Origin: Nematopogon swammerdamellus
Taxonomy: Eukaryota; Arthropoda; Insecta; Lepidoptera; Adelidae
Direction: 5' to 3'
Length of the DNA stretch: 64,000 bases
Assembly (NCBI GenBank): GCA_946902875.1
Contig: OX336348.1
Span: 15,029,741-15,093,740 of the forward strand
The notes beneath the pieces were generated by a model. The model saw nothing but the letters and a program-made list of their open reading frames with translations, did not search any database and was not told the origin of the DNA. This document shows, piece after piece, positions 33,480-44,715 of this stretch; within the stretch, counting starts at the first letter, position 1, and each line of letters opens with the position of its first letter. The position numbers and the translations under genes are program-made.

Positions 33480-34431
33480 CAAAGAACTACAAAATAACAG
33501 TATTTCGACTTCTGAAATTGGTGGTATTCAGCATTACGGGACAGAGGAGGATATGCTGTATCATATAATGTAAAAAAATTACATAAATTTTTGTTATAAA
33601 CTATAAAAATCCGTACTGCGAATTTAGGGTAATTATTTGTTCGGGTCCCCTAAACCCCACGGTACAATCCCATTTAGAACTTTTGTGACTTTTTCTGTTT
33701 CACTCTGACGTTCCTAAAATGAAAGTCCCATTGATCTAAAGGTAATTTATTCCAATACTTACAGAGTTTTCGTACGTTTAACCCTAAATTCGTGTGAACA
33801 TTTTCGTAGTTTTAAATTAGTTACGAATTTTTAAGAGTAGCCTTAAAATCCAGCGGTTATATGAACTAAATATACTTAAAATTATTAAATTAATGTACTA
33901 GATTTCATAAAATTTTTGATTTGACCTGGTTAAAAATATATATTTTATATTTTAAACATAACTCCCTTAAAATAAATAGTGTATGCATGTATGGTCTAAC
34001 ACGTTTTTAGGGCGAAATTATTATCAATACAAATTCCTAAATGCGCGGGTCATGCTCGATTATTTAACAGGCAACAAACATGGAACAAAATATGACTGAA
34101 CTTTGCAACGGGCCGTTTAAGTACAAGGGCACACATTTGGAGAACGATTATGTTTTTTTAATCAGTAAGATACATGTAGGTCTTTATGAGGTATTTTTTT
34201 ATATTTACTTCTGTACACGGTGGCACCGCCAGGTCAGTAAGTTTTTAAGCTGACCTAAGTATGGGGATAATTCTGTTCTGTACCTACATATTTGATACTG
34301 AACAACTTTTCATAATTTTCGTAAATCAAAGAGGTAGGAGACCAATAAAATTATTGTTATCTTTAATAATGAATAAAATAAAGTATTTATTAGTGCCACG
34401 TGGTTTCCGGATTCTCTGACGACCACATTTT
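33480..34431. other. AT-rich stretch, nothing recognised
   Basis: No supported gene or repeat boundary in about 950 bases. Confidence 0.4.
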
Positions 34432-34510
34432 TTTTTATGGAAAGCACGAATGTGGCATCGTTATACCTACAAGTAGGTTTCTACCGATGGTTGATAGATG
34501 GAAAGGTCGA
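34432..34510 (-). repeat. LINE 3' UTR fragment
   Basis: Shares TGTGGCATCGTT, ACCTACAAGTAGGT and CGATG words with the 3' end of the LINE at 24787-27090. Confidence 0.55.
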
Positions 34511-34759
34511 CCTTTCGATTTCATACTATAGCTACTACAGGAGGTACCCAATTAAAAAAAAGCTTTTGACGTACATGCCACACTGACACCAGGATGTCAA
34601 GGTTTTGTGTTTCAAAATATTATTACATTTAATTTCGTGATTCCGCTTTTAATACACAAATATTCAATTACTTGTAAAAAAAGTAATCCCGCAATTCTTC
34701 TTTGAGAACATGTATTGTTTTTGCACCATTTAATCACATACATACATACAATCAGGTAC

Positions 34760-34845
34760 CGTGTGGGGCCGGTACTTTAAAAGAATAGCCTCAATGCATC
34801 TCTTCCCGTGTATGTCGTAAAAGGCGTCTAAGGGATATGACTCCC
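34760..34845 (+). repeat. Dispersed repeat fragment (GTCGTAAAAGGCG type)
   Basis: Reads GGGGCCGGTACTTTAAAAG, ATGCATCTCTTCCCG, GTCGTAAAAGGCGTCTAAGG, as in the insertion at 14393-14720 (minus strand). Confidence 0.6.
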
Positions 34846-35072
34846 TTCTTATATTAAGGTGGTAGGGTTTAACCTGCCCGGGTTGGTACCACCGCACTGA
34901 ATGAAAGGTCGGTCGTAACGGCTATGCAAATAGTTTGTGTTTGCTGTCCAGTTCAGTGTAGCCGGCACGACCGAAGGGAAGCACTGACGTGACACCAAGT
35001 TCATCCGGTGTTATGGGCTGACATCACGGATGTTGTAGGTGATGTAGTCAACCGTGTCAGTTTCCATAAAAA
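34846..35072 (+). mobile_element. 5'-truncated SINE of the 5S-type family, copy C
   Basis: Has the body from GGTGGTAGGGTTTAACC through CCAGTTCAGTGTAGCCGG to GTCAGTTTCCAT plus an A-run; the head is absent. It joins the preceding fragment without a gap, suggesting a chimeric insertion. Confidence 0.7.
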
Positions 35073-35116
35073 AAAAACATAGGACGGCGCATTTTTTTAC
35101 ACAGAAGACAACGGTT

Positions 35117-35133
35117 GGGGGGGGGGGGGGGGG
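35117..35133 (+). repeat. Poly-G run
   Basis: About 17 consecutive G. A second run of about 20 lies at 35502-35520. Both can form G-quadruplexes and may be mis-sized in assembly. Confidence 0.85.
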
Positions 35134-35639
35134 TAGCGTTGTTCGGTGGTGCCAAATGTACAACAAAATACTGGTCTTCCACCGTGTCGTCCGAGTGGCT
35201 ACCACAAGGTGTTGGTGTAAACACTCCTGATGTAGCTTGATGCACTCAGAGGTCGAAACCTAGCCGGTCAGGTGAACTTGCGTAGAGGATCGATTGGTCA
35301 GAGTCGTGGATGCTGTGCTCACTCACTCTTCTGAGCACTCAGCTACTGTCCGGGAGTCGCGGAACAGGGTACCGCAGCCTGCCCGCCGAGACTAGGTTAG
35401 CCTTAGTCGTGTCAGTAGGGGGCCCGAACCTCGCGACTAACCGGCGAATATTTTTCTGATGGTTTCAGCGGTCCGTATGGTACACGGAGGAGTGAGGGGG
35501 TGGGGGGGGGGGGGGGGGGGCTACCGCTGATAACCTGAGGCAGGAGTCTGGGGGCCTTTCCGTGCTCCGCGACTGTCGTACAGTCGAGCTCACGCGAGTG
35601 TGCGACGGTATAGCTGCTGCTCCGATTTGTTCTTTCCTC

Positions 35640-37415
35640 TACGCCACTTAGTTACATACAACCCTCTTAAAACATCATGGCACGAAAAACTCCCGCTTCC
35701 CCGTTATATGGGTCCATGTGAATCTACCACATGTGGTTAGAATTTATGCTGGCCTATATCGCTCTCCTAACTTGCGCGACTTCAATGTCAAACACAAGGA
35801 ATGGCTTGGGTCCCCCGTCACCGATCACTCCGACCGGGAGCTTACAGCTTGGACATAGCTCACGGATTGACACTGTTGGTTTCGGTATACACGCGTATAC
35901 CTAACAATCCTGCGCGTAAGCCTAGCTTGTAGACCTTGTGCTGAATTCTGTACCTACAGGATAAAGAGTTAGTGTCAGAGCTCCCCTTGTGTCCTGTGAC
36001 TGTGTACTACGCGGAATTACGTGAGTCTAGTACACGCACAGTCTGGCACTACAAGTCGGCACAATGGGAGGAATTTACATCTTTTCTTGGAACTTTCCCT
36101 TGGAGGGAGGTATGCTTTGCCTTAGCGGACCCATGAATGTGCGCCGTGTCTATTGTCGAGCTGGTACAACAGAGTATGGAATATTTTGTTTCGTCTTCTG
36201 TTGTGCCGGTGGGCACAAGCTCTGGTTCAACCTCCAATGCCGCCTTGCGGTAGAGGCCAAGAAACAGGCTTTCAGGCAATGGCTGTGCGCCCGTACTGCT
36301 GAAGCAAGACGTACACTTAATACCTCCTCCAGATCTTGCAAGCGAACGCTCAATGTGACCAAGGTACAAGCACGACTATAAAATTGGCGAGAGGCTAGTC
36401 CACTGTCCAACCGGCAGCCGGGCATTCTGGTCTATCGCCAACTCTATTGGTCGAAACTTCTGTCGCTCTGCTACACCACCGCTGGAACGTCCTGACGGAT
36501 CATTCGCTATTCTCGCGAAAGAGAAGGCGAATAATTTGGCTCGCACTTTCGCGTCCAACTCAACTCTAGATGACCAGGTGGAACCCCTCTGTCGATACCA
36601 CACTAGGTTTTCGATGTTGGAGCCAAGGATGCACCCTAAACAGGTCTACAAGTGGTTGCGGACATTGGAGACTTCGAAGATTAGTGGTCTTGATTGCATT
36701 CCAGCCATAGTGCTCAAGATTTGTGCCCCTGAGTTGACACCAATCATCTCCCATCTTTTCCATCTGTCCTTCGAACGTCGGATTGCACCCTCTTGCTGGA
36801 AAAGAGCCTCGGTTCAACCGGTTCCAAAGGGAGACTCCGCGAACCCATCCAAGGCCGATGATGGAGTACTGCTGTCACATCTGGAAGAGTAGTCCCCATT
36901 ATCTGCTTGCGTCCTTGGACTCGATACAGTGCCGAGCCATTCGTCATGCTGGTTTTTTTTATGTTATCCGATATGGGTGGCTAAGTCGGAGAGGCCATGG
37001 CACATGCTCCGACCAGCCAATATTGGAGACTTCCCTGGATTGCTGGGTATATTGGACTAGAGGAGAACACAACCGAGGCTGCTATGCGGCCATCTTATAT
37101 CCAGTACGGTGGTACCAACCCAGTCGGCTACGATTTGAGCATACCACCTAGTAAGGGGAAGGGAAGAGACCTACAGTTTTACACCGGTTCCGAACGGCGA
37201 AGCAGCAGGTGTAGGTATGCACGTAATTTTTTTCATCACAAAAAACTCATTGGTACACGCCGACCGGATTCGAACCTCGGACCTCTCGCATGAGAAGCCG
37301 ATCTCCAAACCACTCGGCTACCCGCCGCTTTTGAACCGCTTTCGGTGAACTGAAACTTCAGATGGCCTGGAGTCTTAGAATGGAGTCAGTGTCAGTGTCC
37401 TATTAAGTAAAACAA
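35640..37415 (+). pseudogene. CR1/Jockey-type LINE relic, interrupted by a SINE
   Basis: A plus-strand relic related to the LINE at 24.8-27.1 kb. Endonuclease wording DFNV...EWLGSPVTDHS occurs near 35784-35845. A linker region follows (36230-36380), then an RT start (KWLRTLETSKISGLDCIPA, near 36650; ICAPELTPI; KRASVQPVPKGDSANPS near 36805). It then jumps to C-terminal wording (MMEYCCHIW, DSIQCRAIRHAG, near 36860-36950), so the RT core with the catalytic box is deleted. A tRNA-type SINE splits the C-terminal part at 36953-37325, and matching LINE sequence (GAACTGAAACTTCAGATGG) resumes near 37345. Many stops and frame changes. Confidence 0.7.
36953..37325 (-). mobile_element. tRNA-derived SINE, copy 1
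   Basis: On the minus strand the head (37325-37245) has A box TAGCCGAGTGG and B box GGTTCGAATCC, then a poly-T-like linker and the body (CTGTAGGTC, GTGGTA, ACCGTACTGGATATAAG, CAGCCTCGGTTGTG), ending in GGTGGCTGAGTCGG-complement sequence and an A-tail (T-run 36953-36960 on plus). The tRNA-like head is good enough for pol III control boxes but is not proposed as a functional tRNA. It is inserted into the LINE relic. Confidence 0.8.
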
Positions 37416-37417
37416 CA

Positions 37418-37640
37418 TGGGTGGCTGTGCCGAGAGACCAATGGTGCAGTCGTCAGAGCCAAAGCAACTCGCAAAACCACGCTCAGAAAGACGCCATGCC
37501 AGCAGATTTGCGCGTCTGTTGCTAGGCTGTCTAGTCTGTTAATACGAAGTTTGGAAACACCTATGTTAAAAGATTCCTGGAATTGGCACACATAATATAC
37601 TAACACGTACATTCCCCGCATCCTAGTCAACGCAGACTAG
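37418..37640 (-). repeat. LINE 3' end fragment (ORF2 C-terminus)
   Basis: Minus-strand wording ESFNIGVSKLRINRLDSLATDAQICWHGVF is related to the clearer copies at 46260-46535 and 49053-49330 (given there in short motifs). Typical LINE ORF2 C-terminal tail; broken here. Confidence 0.6.
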
Positions 37641-38142
37641 CTGACGAGGGCTTGATGTGAGCCGGAACGTGAAGCATGCGTGGGAAATTTAGAGTGACCA
37701 CTCGCTAGTCCCGACCTCGATTAACACCCCCCTCTTCTGCCGATGGGCCCGGATATGTTCGGTGAAGCCATCGCAAGCTTAGTTCCACACCTTCCCCTTC
37801 CTGCATAAATATAGTACATAAAATAAAAGAAATATACGGTTATCCTGCAAGGGAGCGAGGTAGAATACAGGCATATGATTGGCGGAGAGCGCATTCGGGG
37901 TTTGAAACCAAAAACGTTCATAAAATGTTCACACGGTCCGATAGAATGCGGCACTCATTTCATTTCTAGTATCCTTCCAATACTGTGATTGTACAAATAC
38001 GGGTTATTTGAAATTGCGAGAGGAGGGTGAGAATGAGGGAAGGAGGGAGGGAGGAAGGGAGAGAGATTTGCTATTAAACTGAGTTTGTCGCGAGCGAAGC
38101 CGCGGGTAAAAGCTAGTCATTTTGAATTTAATAAAAATTTGT
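37641..38142. other. Non-coding stretch
   Basis: Includes a GGGAGGGAGGAAGGGAG purine tract (38030-38070) and a short GCGAGCGAAGCCGCGGG word (38090-38107), which is a fragment of the AGCTGTGCCCGCGGC repeat in reverse. No gene seen. Confidence 0.4.
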
Positions 38143-38516
38143 CAGCCTCAATAGCTCAGTGGTGCGGTCGGTTGACTGTCGGTCGTGAACATAAGCAACC
38201 CTAAGCGCGGTCAGTACGTGGATGGGTGACCGCTCGGCCGTTGGAGGCTGGCAGTGGTTCAGATTCCACGTAAAACTGTTCTTCCCTTCTTACATTGCCA
38301 GGTGGTAGGGTTTAACCCACCCGGGTTGGTAACACCGCACTGAATGAAACGTCGGTCGATACGACTATGTAAATAGTCAGTGTTTTCCATCCAGTTCACT
38401 GTAACCGGCACGACCAAAGTGGGAAGCACTGCCATAGCTCCTAGTTCGGTGTTTTGGGCTGACATCACGGATGTTGTAGATGATGTAGCTAACCGTGTCA
38501 GTTTCCATAAAAAAAC
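38143..38516 (+). mobile_element. Full-length 5S-type SINE, copy D
   Basis: CAGCCTCAATAGCTCAGTGG head, 5S-like segment 38191-38233 (ATAAGCAACC, TCAGTACGTGGATGGGTGAC), body, and GTCAGTTTCCAT with A-run. Together with copy B it defines the family consensus: A-box-like start, 5S-like internal promoter, body of about 240 bp, A-tail. Confidence 0.8.
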
Positions 38517-38940
38517 CGTTGCACCGACGCCCCAGCGCAGCGGTGCCCAGCACGCTGGCTGCATTGCCCCTCTGGATCTCAATGCTAGTTCGCCGTACAA
38601 GATGAGCCTTGGCACATGGGTCACCGGACTTCTCGACGTGCATATTGGCCAACTTACTATCCAGTTTGAAAGTAGGATCAGATACAAGGTCATTTTCATT
38701 TTATAACGGCCAAACTTGCGCTGTATGTTAATGTGCGCTGTGTGCTACTATATATTACCTATTCTATAGGACGTCCGGCTTAAGGCACGTCCTCGGCTAG
38801 CTCTAGAATTAGTCGGGGGTCGCAGCTTGTTCTTCCCCTTCGTGCTACTCCTGATGCCCGGCGCCAGCTAGTTTTTGACGGAACTAACAAACCATATTTC
38901 CTACCGGGTGTGTGTGCGGGATTCAACAAAAGCAAGTATA
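38517..38940. other. Non-coding stretch
   Basis: GC-moderate DNA with no supported gene; open frames here are SINE or composition artefacts. Confidence 0.35.
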
Positions 38941-38949
38941 TTCGGTTGT

Positions 38950-39396
38950 AAAAATATATTTAAACAATTTATTTCCGCCTGAGGGGCCCCGCGCCTTGCG
39001 CGTACACAACACACATTGATCTTAAGTCTAGTACAACAACCGCAGGCCGCCTGGTGGCGCCTGCCTCGGGCCGGAGGGGCCTCCGCACATAAACGTTCCT
39101 GCCTACGTGGCCAACTAAACTATAAGATAACACAACTAATTTACTGTGGGTACTTCTGACTATTTCGTAATCTACCAATTAAATGGGCACTTCCCTACAA
39201 CCGCACTGGTGCCGCGGCCTCGCCGTGCTCCGCCGAGAGCTGCCCGAGTCCCTCCGAGTCCGGGGACTCGCTACTGCCGGTGCAGCTCGCGCGCCGCACG
39301 TGGCCGTGCACCGCGCGCATAATCCGTGCTGCGTGCTCGTTCGCATCCACCAGGCTCGACTCGCGTGCCTGCCCGCTCTGCCCCAACCTTGGAACC
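38950..39396 (-). CDS. Candidate 3'-terminal exon of a host gene (minus strand)
   Basis: On the minus strand an acceptor CTCGGCAG (39399 end) precedes an open frame from 39396 to a TAG near 39195, reading VPRLGQ, DANEHAARIM, SSESPDSEGLGQLSAEHGEAA. An AATAAA signal follows near 38972 (minus). A good donor, GAGGTATGT, lies 88 bases upstream (39485/39484), but the frame that fits its phase is interrupted further up. The protein is not recognised. GC-rich DNA gives long chance frames on both strands, so this is tentative. Confidence 0.25.
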
Positions 39397-40260
39397 CTGC
39401 CGAGACAGACCCTGTCAGACGACATCCCTCACACGCGATCCCTACACGCGGCCTGTCGTACAGTACGAAAAACGGCGTACATACCTCTTCGTCCGGCCTC
39501 CGCGCGCTGCGCCCGTGCCCCGCGTGAATACCGCGGCCCGCAGCTACCGACGACACCCGTCACGCTGCGGCACCGCACACGCACGCACACCGGGAACTGC
39601 AAATCGGAACACGTCAGACTCCATTGCTCGACAACCTTGCCTGACGCGCTCCTCGCTGCCCACTCCACGGTATGCTTACCGCAACTCCGGACGAAGAAGG
39701 CACTGTACGACGGCCTCAGGCTCTGCTACCGTCGCGGATTCTCCCGCCGACCCGCGAGGTGAAGTCGCCCGACATCGAAGCCTGCCTCGCGTTCCGTTCT
39801 TTCTCCACGTCGTCGGCGCAAGAATTATCGGTCCGGTCCGAATGTCATCCGAACCGCGGCTCACGTCCTCGTCGTTCCGTCCGCGACGCCTTGCCCGACC
39901 GCTTTAAACACCGCGCCCGGCGTCCCGTTTATTCTTAATTTGCCGGCGCGATTTACTCCGCGACCAACGGAGTCGCTCGGTGAACTAGCCGCATTTTTCT
40001 GAGCCCTGTCGGGTCGCTCGCTCGCGGCGATTCGCTCGTAATCTGCAAAACTATGTGTTTGACAACTCGCGAATCGACCGCTCACCAGACGGTCCGGCTG
40101 CGGGAAGTCAAACCTGCATTCACTTCCGGCCCAGCGCGTTGACGGCTCCGACTGCCTCGCCGACCGAGGTGTCGCCCTCTCGCTCGCACCGTTCCGCTAA
40201 CGTGAGACGGCACCTCTCCGGTCGCGAGAACGCAGTCGCCGGCACGTTCTAGCGCCGTGA
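39180..40260. other. CpG-dense GC island
   Basis: A 1.1-kb block far richer in GC and CpG than the rest of the window, with overlapping open frames on both strands (up to 193 codons on plus at 39326-39907). None has recognisable domains. It may be a promoter or first-exon island, or a GC-rich element. Confidence 0.5.
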
Positions 40261-40735
40261 CACAAAAAGACACATAGCGCGTTTTGGCGTGCTACATCAC
40301 CCTACTACCTGGGGGAAAATTATTATTTTTTTTTTATAAACAAAATAAAAAAATTGTTTTGTACCCCTTGGCTAAGTTTTATATGCTTTCCTTCACCACA
40401 GCATTCATCCTTTCATCCGACACACCCAATCGCAGATGATTCGTCACCCGTCTCTACCTCAGAGAGCACGGGAAAAGTTACCTTATCCTTGGCTCTCTAC
40501 ATCCGAGCCCAAGGAACCTTGTCAATTGTCTTCTTTCCGAAGCACAAGAAAATTTTACGTATAGTTGGCTGTCCTCCCGAGTTCCGGTAAGAGGCAGTTC
40601 TTGGCTCCCGTCCGAGCGCAAGAATTAATAACTAACCCGGCAATCGCCCCGTGCGTCTACGCACGTTCCCGGCACGATTCCGTACTCTGCCAACCTCACA
40701 GTGCTTCTACATAGGTAAATGTCCTACTCTATACT
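40261..40735. other. Non-coding stretch
   Basis: Includes an A/T homopolymer patch at 40318-40356. Nothing else recognised. Confidence 0.3.
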
Positions 40736-40757
40736 TACACTAGACATTAAACCCTAC

Positions 40758-40902
40758 CCATCACCAACTCTACCTAAAACTAACTCTACATAAATCTAAC
40801 TCTACCTAAAACTAACTCTACCTAAAACTAACTCTACCTAAAACTAACTCTACCTAAAACTAACTCTACCTAAAACTAACTAACTCTACCTAAAACTAAC
40901 GA
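40758..40902 (+). repeat. 16-bp minisatellite (ACTCTACCTAAAACTA)
   Basis: About nine tandem units of TAACTCTACCTAAAAC with minor variants (ACATAAATC, a CTAACTAACTC expansion). Confidence 0.95.
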
Positions 40903-42138
40903 GCAGTGTTCCGCCTCGCTGCGATGATGTTAGTTTCGCTCGTGGGTCTGGGTTGCACGTCGGCCCGGTCGGATACTGATCGCCAGCTGTCCCCGCATAA
41001 TGGCTTATAGTTTAAGGACAATTATGGACCGTGGTCCCGTGTGGTGGCTTGTTTTTTATAAATGTCACGACCCGCACTTGGTTTGGTTCGAGACGAGCGA
41101 CTAGCACCGACTAGTTCGACAGAGCTCCCCTGTGGAACTATGACGACCGCCTCCAGTCCAGTTGGTTCCGTTCGTCACCATTCACGCCGTCACCTTCCAA
41201 TGTATACCTACTATCTTACATCCTGACCAACCCCGTCTACACTGTTACATGATTATTATAAATTTTTTTTTTCAAACTCTCATCCATCCCATTCATACAG
41301 ATCGCCACGTCCCGTTTTAGCGTGTAGCGAGACAAAACGACTGTCGAGCTTTTAACCTAAATAAAATAATAAAAAATTATAAAGCTAACCTATTAGTAAA
41401 TATTATTTACTATCTACGGCTAGGGCGGCTTGAACAAACCTTAGAGGAGGCTGCGACACTGAAGTGCCATGTAGGGATCCTACCTCTACCCTGTAATGTG
41501 TGTCGGTTGATCAGACCGTACACTTAATTTTGGTTACATGTGATACAGTAATTTACTCTAATTACAGTAAAATGTTTACTAGGTACGCGATGCGTCTACC
41601 CGAACATTGTCTTATCCGTATCGAACGGTTTAGGTATACTGAAACTTATGTCTCTACCTACTCGAACACCCTGTCTCGGTCGTGCAACACCCTATGTACC
41701 CTGGAGACGTCCCTCCCTACATATCCTGTTGTTACAACCAGACTATATTCCCCTATGCGACATAGGCGTCCGGGTGTACGCGACCCGCTCGTTGGCTGCG
41801 CGCGCTGTGCGCGGCGGCGGGCGTGACCTTCGCGCTGACCTCGCTCGCTCGCGGCGATGTCCTCTCACCCTCGCCTCGCCCGTCGCGCGCCCGCCCCCGT
41901 CGCAGTCCGTAGATCCGCCGCTTCGCTCGACACGCCTCCGACGTGCTCGAATACGCGCGTGGGCGCACGTACCGAAGACTCTCGACGAAGCGCGAATCCT
42001 CTCTGGTGACCTGTAGGCTAGAAAGGAACTAGAAAAGGCTAGGTCCTAAACTGGCGACTGTTCTTTCAAAATAAAACCAAGGACATACGGCAGAAACGAG
42101 CTCCCACAAAAAATTGGATCCCTGCAGCGTGCACTACG
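40903..42138. other. Non-coding stretch, GC-rich toward its end
   Basis: No recognised gene. 41770-41970 is GC-rich with long chance frames on both strands. Confidence 0.35.
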
Positions 42139-42224
42139 TTCACGGTATACGCGCGGGCAAGGTATAGTTCACGGTATACGCGCGGGCAAGGTATAGTTCA
42201 CGGTATACGCGCGGGCAAGGTGTA
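42139..42224 (+). repeat. 29-bp tandem repeat, three units
   Basis: Units start at 42139, 42168 and 42197, each TTCACGGTATACGCGCGGG followed by CAAGGTRTA. Confidence 0.95.
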
Positions 42225-42479
42225 TTTAAATTTGTTCGATCTACTTGAAACACGTACACAAATACTGTCTCCTATTACCGACTGTTCTCACAATTCACAA
42301 ACTCACAAACTAAATTCCATAATATTCACTTTACCAATAATAAATTACTATAAACTTCAAGAAGACAACTATTTTTCTTTATGAGTGAGGTGGTTCTCAA
42401 CTCGACCGTTCTGGGGAAGTGCTGGGTGCAGACTGAATTTCAAAATCATTCTCTTCAAACTCAATGGGTGACTGCCTTT

Positions 42480-43081
42480 GTCATCCCACCACCGGCCGTG
42501 ACGGTGTCTATACATAGGCTGCCATTGGTCAGTTCTGTTTCCGTACATATAACCCAACTCCTACGCCTCCCTGCTTCGTCAACCGCATTGGTGCGTTACT
42601 TTGTCATCCCACCACCGGCCGTGACGGTGTCTATACATAGGCTGCCATTGGTCAGTTCTGTTTCCGTACATATAACCCAACTCCTACGCCTCCCTGCTTC
42701 GTCAACCGCATTGTCATCCCACCACCGGCCGTTACGGTGTCTATACATAGGCTGCCATTGGTCAGTTCTGTTTCCGTACATATAACCCAACTCCTACGCC
42801 TCCCTGCTTCGTCAACCGCATTGGTGCGTTACTTTGTCATCCCACCACCGGCCGTGACGGTGTCTATACATAGGCTGCCATTGGTCAGTTCTGTTTCCGT
42901 ACATATAACCCAACTCCTACGCCTCCCTGCTTCGTCAACCGCATTGGTACGTTACTTTGTCATCCCACCACCGGCCGTGACGGTGTCTATACATAGGCTG
43001 CCATTGGTCAGTTCTGTTTCCGTACATATAACCCAACTCCTACGCCTCCCTGCTTCGTCAACCGCATTGGTGCGTTACTTT
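42480..43081 (+). repeat. 123-bp tandem repeat, five units
   Basis: Units begin GTCATCCCACCACCGGCCGT at 42480, 42603, 42713, 42836 and 42959. Spacings are 123, 110, 123 and 123 bp; the short one lacks the TGGTGCGTTACTT joint. Units are almost identical, so expansion is recent. Each contains GTACATATAACCC. Open frames on both strands are periodic artefacts. Confidence 0.95.
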
Positions 43082-44715
43082 CTTCATTCCATTAGGTACA
43101 TAATAACTTGCCCCCACCTTACCAATACATAATGCACGCCTCGTTCCAATTAGAAATGAGAAGCTTTCACTTTATGATTCCATTAAAACATTAAATCCAA
43201 CACATAATTTCATTAGACCATAATAAAATCACATAAAACTTACAATAAAATACTTCCAAACATTTCCGTAAACATTGCTATTAAAACTTACTTCAATTTA
43301 ATTATAAATGGTGCGGTTAGACCTTCATATCATGTACATATTATACTTAAATACATTTTATATCAAATACATTTTATATCATTTCATCACATTACATCAT
43401 TTTAATTCGCTCAATATGCCCAATGCCTTGACCAGCCGGTCAGAGTACATTTTATTTCCATATATCCACATAATTCGTGCATTTCCATTTAATCCGGGTC
43501 ATTTCAACTTAATCAATCGATAGGCAATAATCAATAATCATAATTTAACAATTTCATTCTCATTTCAATCAATATTAGACCCAATACTTCGTTTTAATCA
43601 AACCATACAAAGCTAAATAATTTTCAATTCAATTAATCTAATGAAGACGTACCTATTTGAATAAAGATGAGGAATATATTAAAATTATTACCATATTGAG
43701 TAATTAATTGATTGACCGCTTTTAATTCTCTAAACACGTACATAGTAAATAATACACGATTACATGTACCTACAAATATTTTAAGTTGGCCAGCGTCTCT
43801 AACGGTAAATAGTTTCTGGAAAGATATTTTCTAGGCCTTTTGTCTTTCGGTTACAAAGATCTTTGAAAGTTTATTACTGCGTTCTCATTCTATTTGCGCA
43901 ATAGAGTCGTCTTACAAATTGGAATGTCTTTACCACTCTTTAGAATCCAAAATCATTCATATTTTTAAAAAATTGTCCAAATATCATTGTTTTGCGTTTT
44001 TAAATGAACTTTACAACCATCTAACATCCTGCAATTTAGCTGGTCTTTTAGCCACGCTCAACAAACTATAAAGAATACAACATTTTGTTTAACTCTATTC
44101 AGAATTTTATTTTTTAATGTTTTATCGTCTATTCATTTCAATATGTCTTCACTCTTTTTGAATGGATATTGCGCTTCTATTCTCATATTTCTACCCCAAA
44201 ACTTTCGAAAATTTCTCTTTTATTGCGGGCGGGTTTTCGATTTAGATTACTCTACCATAAAAGTTACTTCACACGAGAAAGACAATAATTTACTTTTACG
44301 ACATATTTGACAATACCAACTTTCTAAAATCAACAATTAATTTGTCACGCTTGTGAATGTTTGACAATGCCTTTCCTTTTAAAAATACGACTAGAAAGTC
44401 GAAGGGTTCACTTAATATTATACAACATTTTTAACTAAAGGGCACATTTTATTTTTAGTAATTTTCGAGTATTTTAAATGGTTTTATTTTCGTACGTTAT
44501 TTATGGCTTCCTTCGACATTTGCATCTTGTTTGTTTTTTAGTAAACTTTCCAATATTCTGAATGGATGTACCAAGCCTTTCTTTCAATATTTCTAAACTA
44601 TATTTCACAGTAATGGTTCTAACGAAAACCTAGCCTTTGAGACGCTCCCCTTACAAATTCGTCTCGCTCAATATATTTTTCTACAATACTTAAGGCGGGT
44701 CGGCTACATGGGGGT
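43082..44715. other. AT-rich stretch upstream of the LTR-like sequence
   Basis: No gag, pol or env-like coding sequence is visible. A G-run (GGGGG at about 44711) just before the LTR-like start could be a polypurine tract, so this may be the non-coding interior of a retroelement. Confidence 0.35.

Noticed and set aside
37245..37325. A functional tRNA gene on minus
   Set aside because: The head is continuous with the SINE body and the same head recurs at 62.2 kb, so it is a SINE promoter rather than a tRNA gene.
39183..39907. Plus-strand frames of 114-193 codons in the GC island
   Set aside because: Long frames are expected in both directions in GC-rich DNA; no domains, no codon pattern and no clear start context were seen.
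42381..43132. Plus-strand frames with repeated YIPPPAVTVSIHRLP-like wording
   Set aside because: They arise from the 123-bp minisatellite, whose unit is divisible by three.
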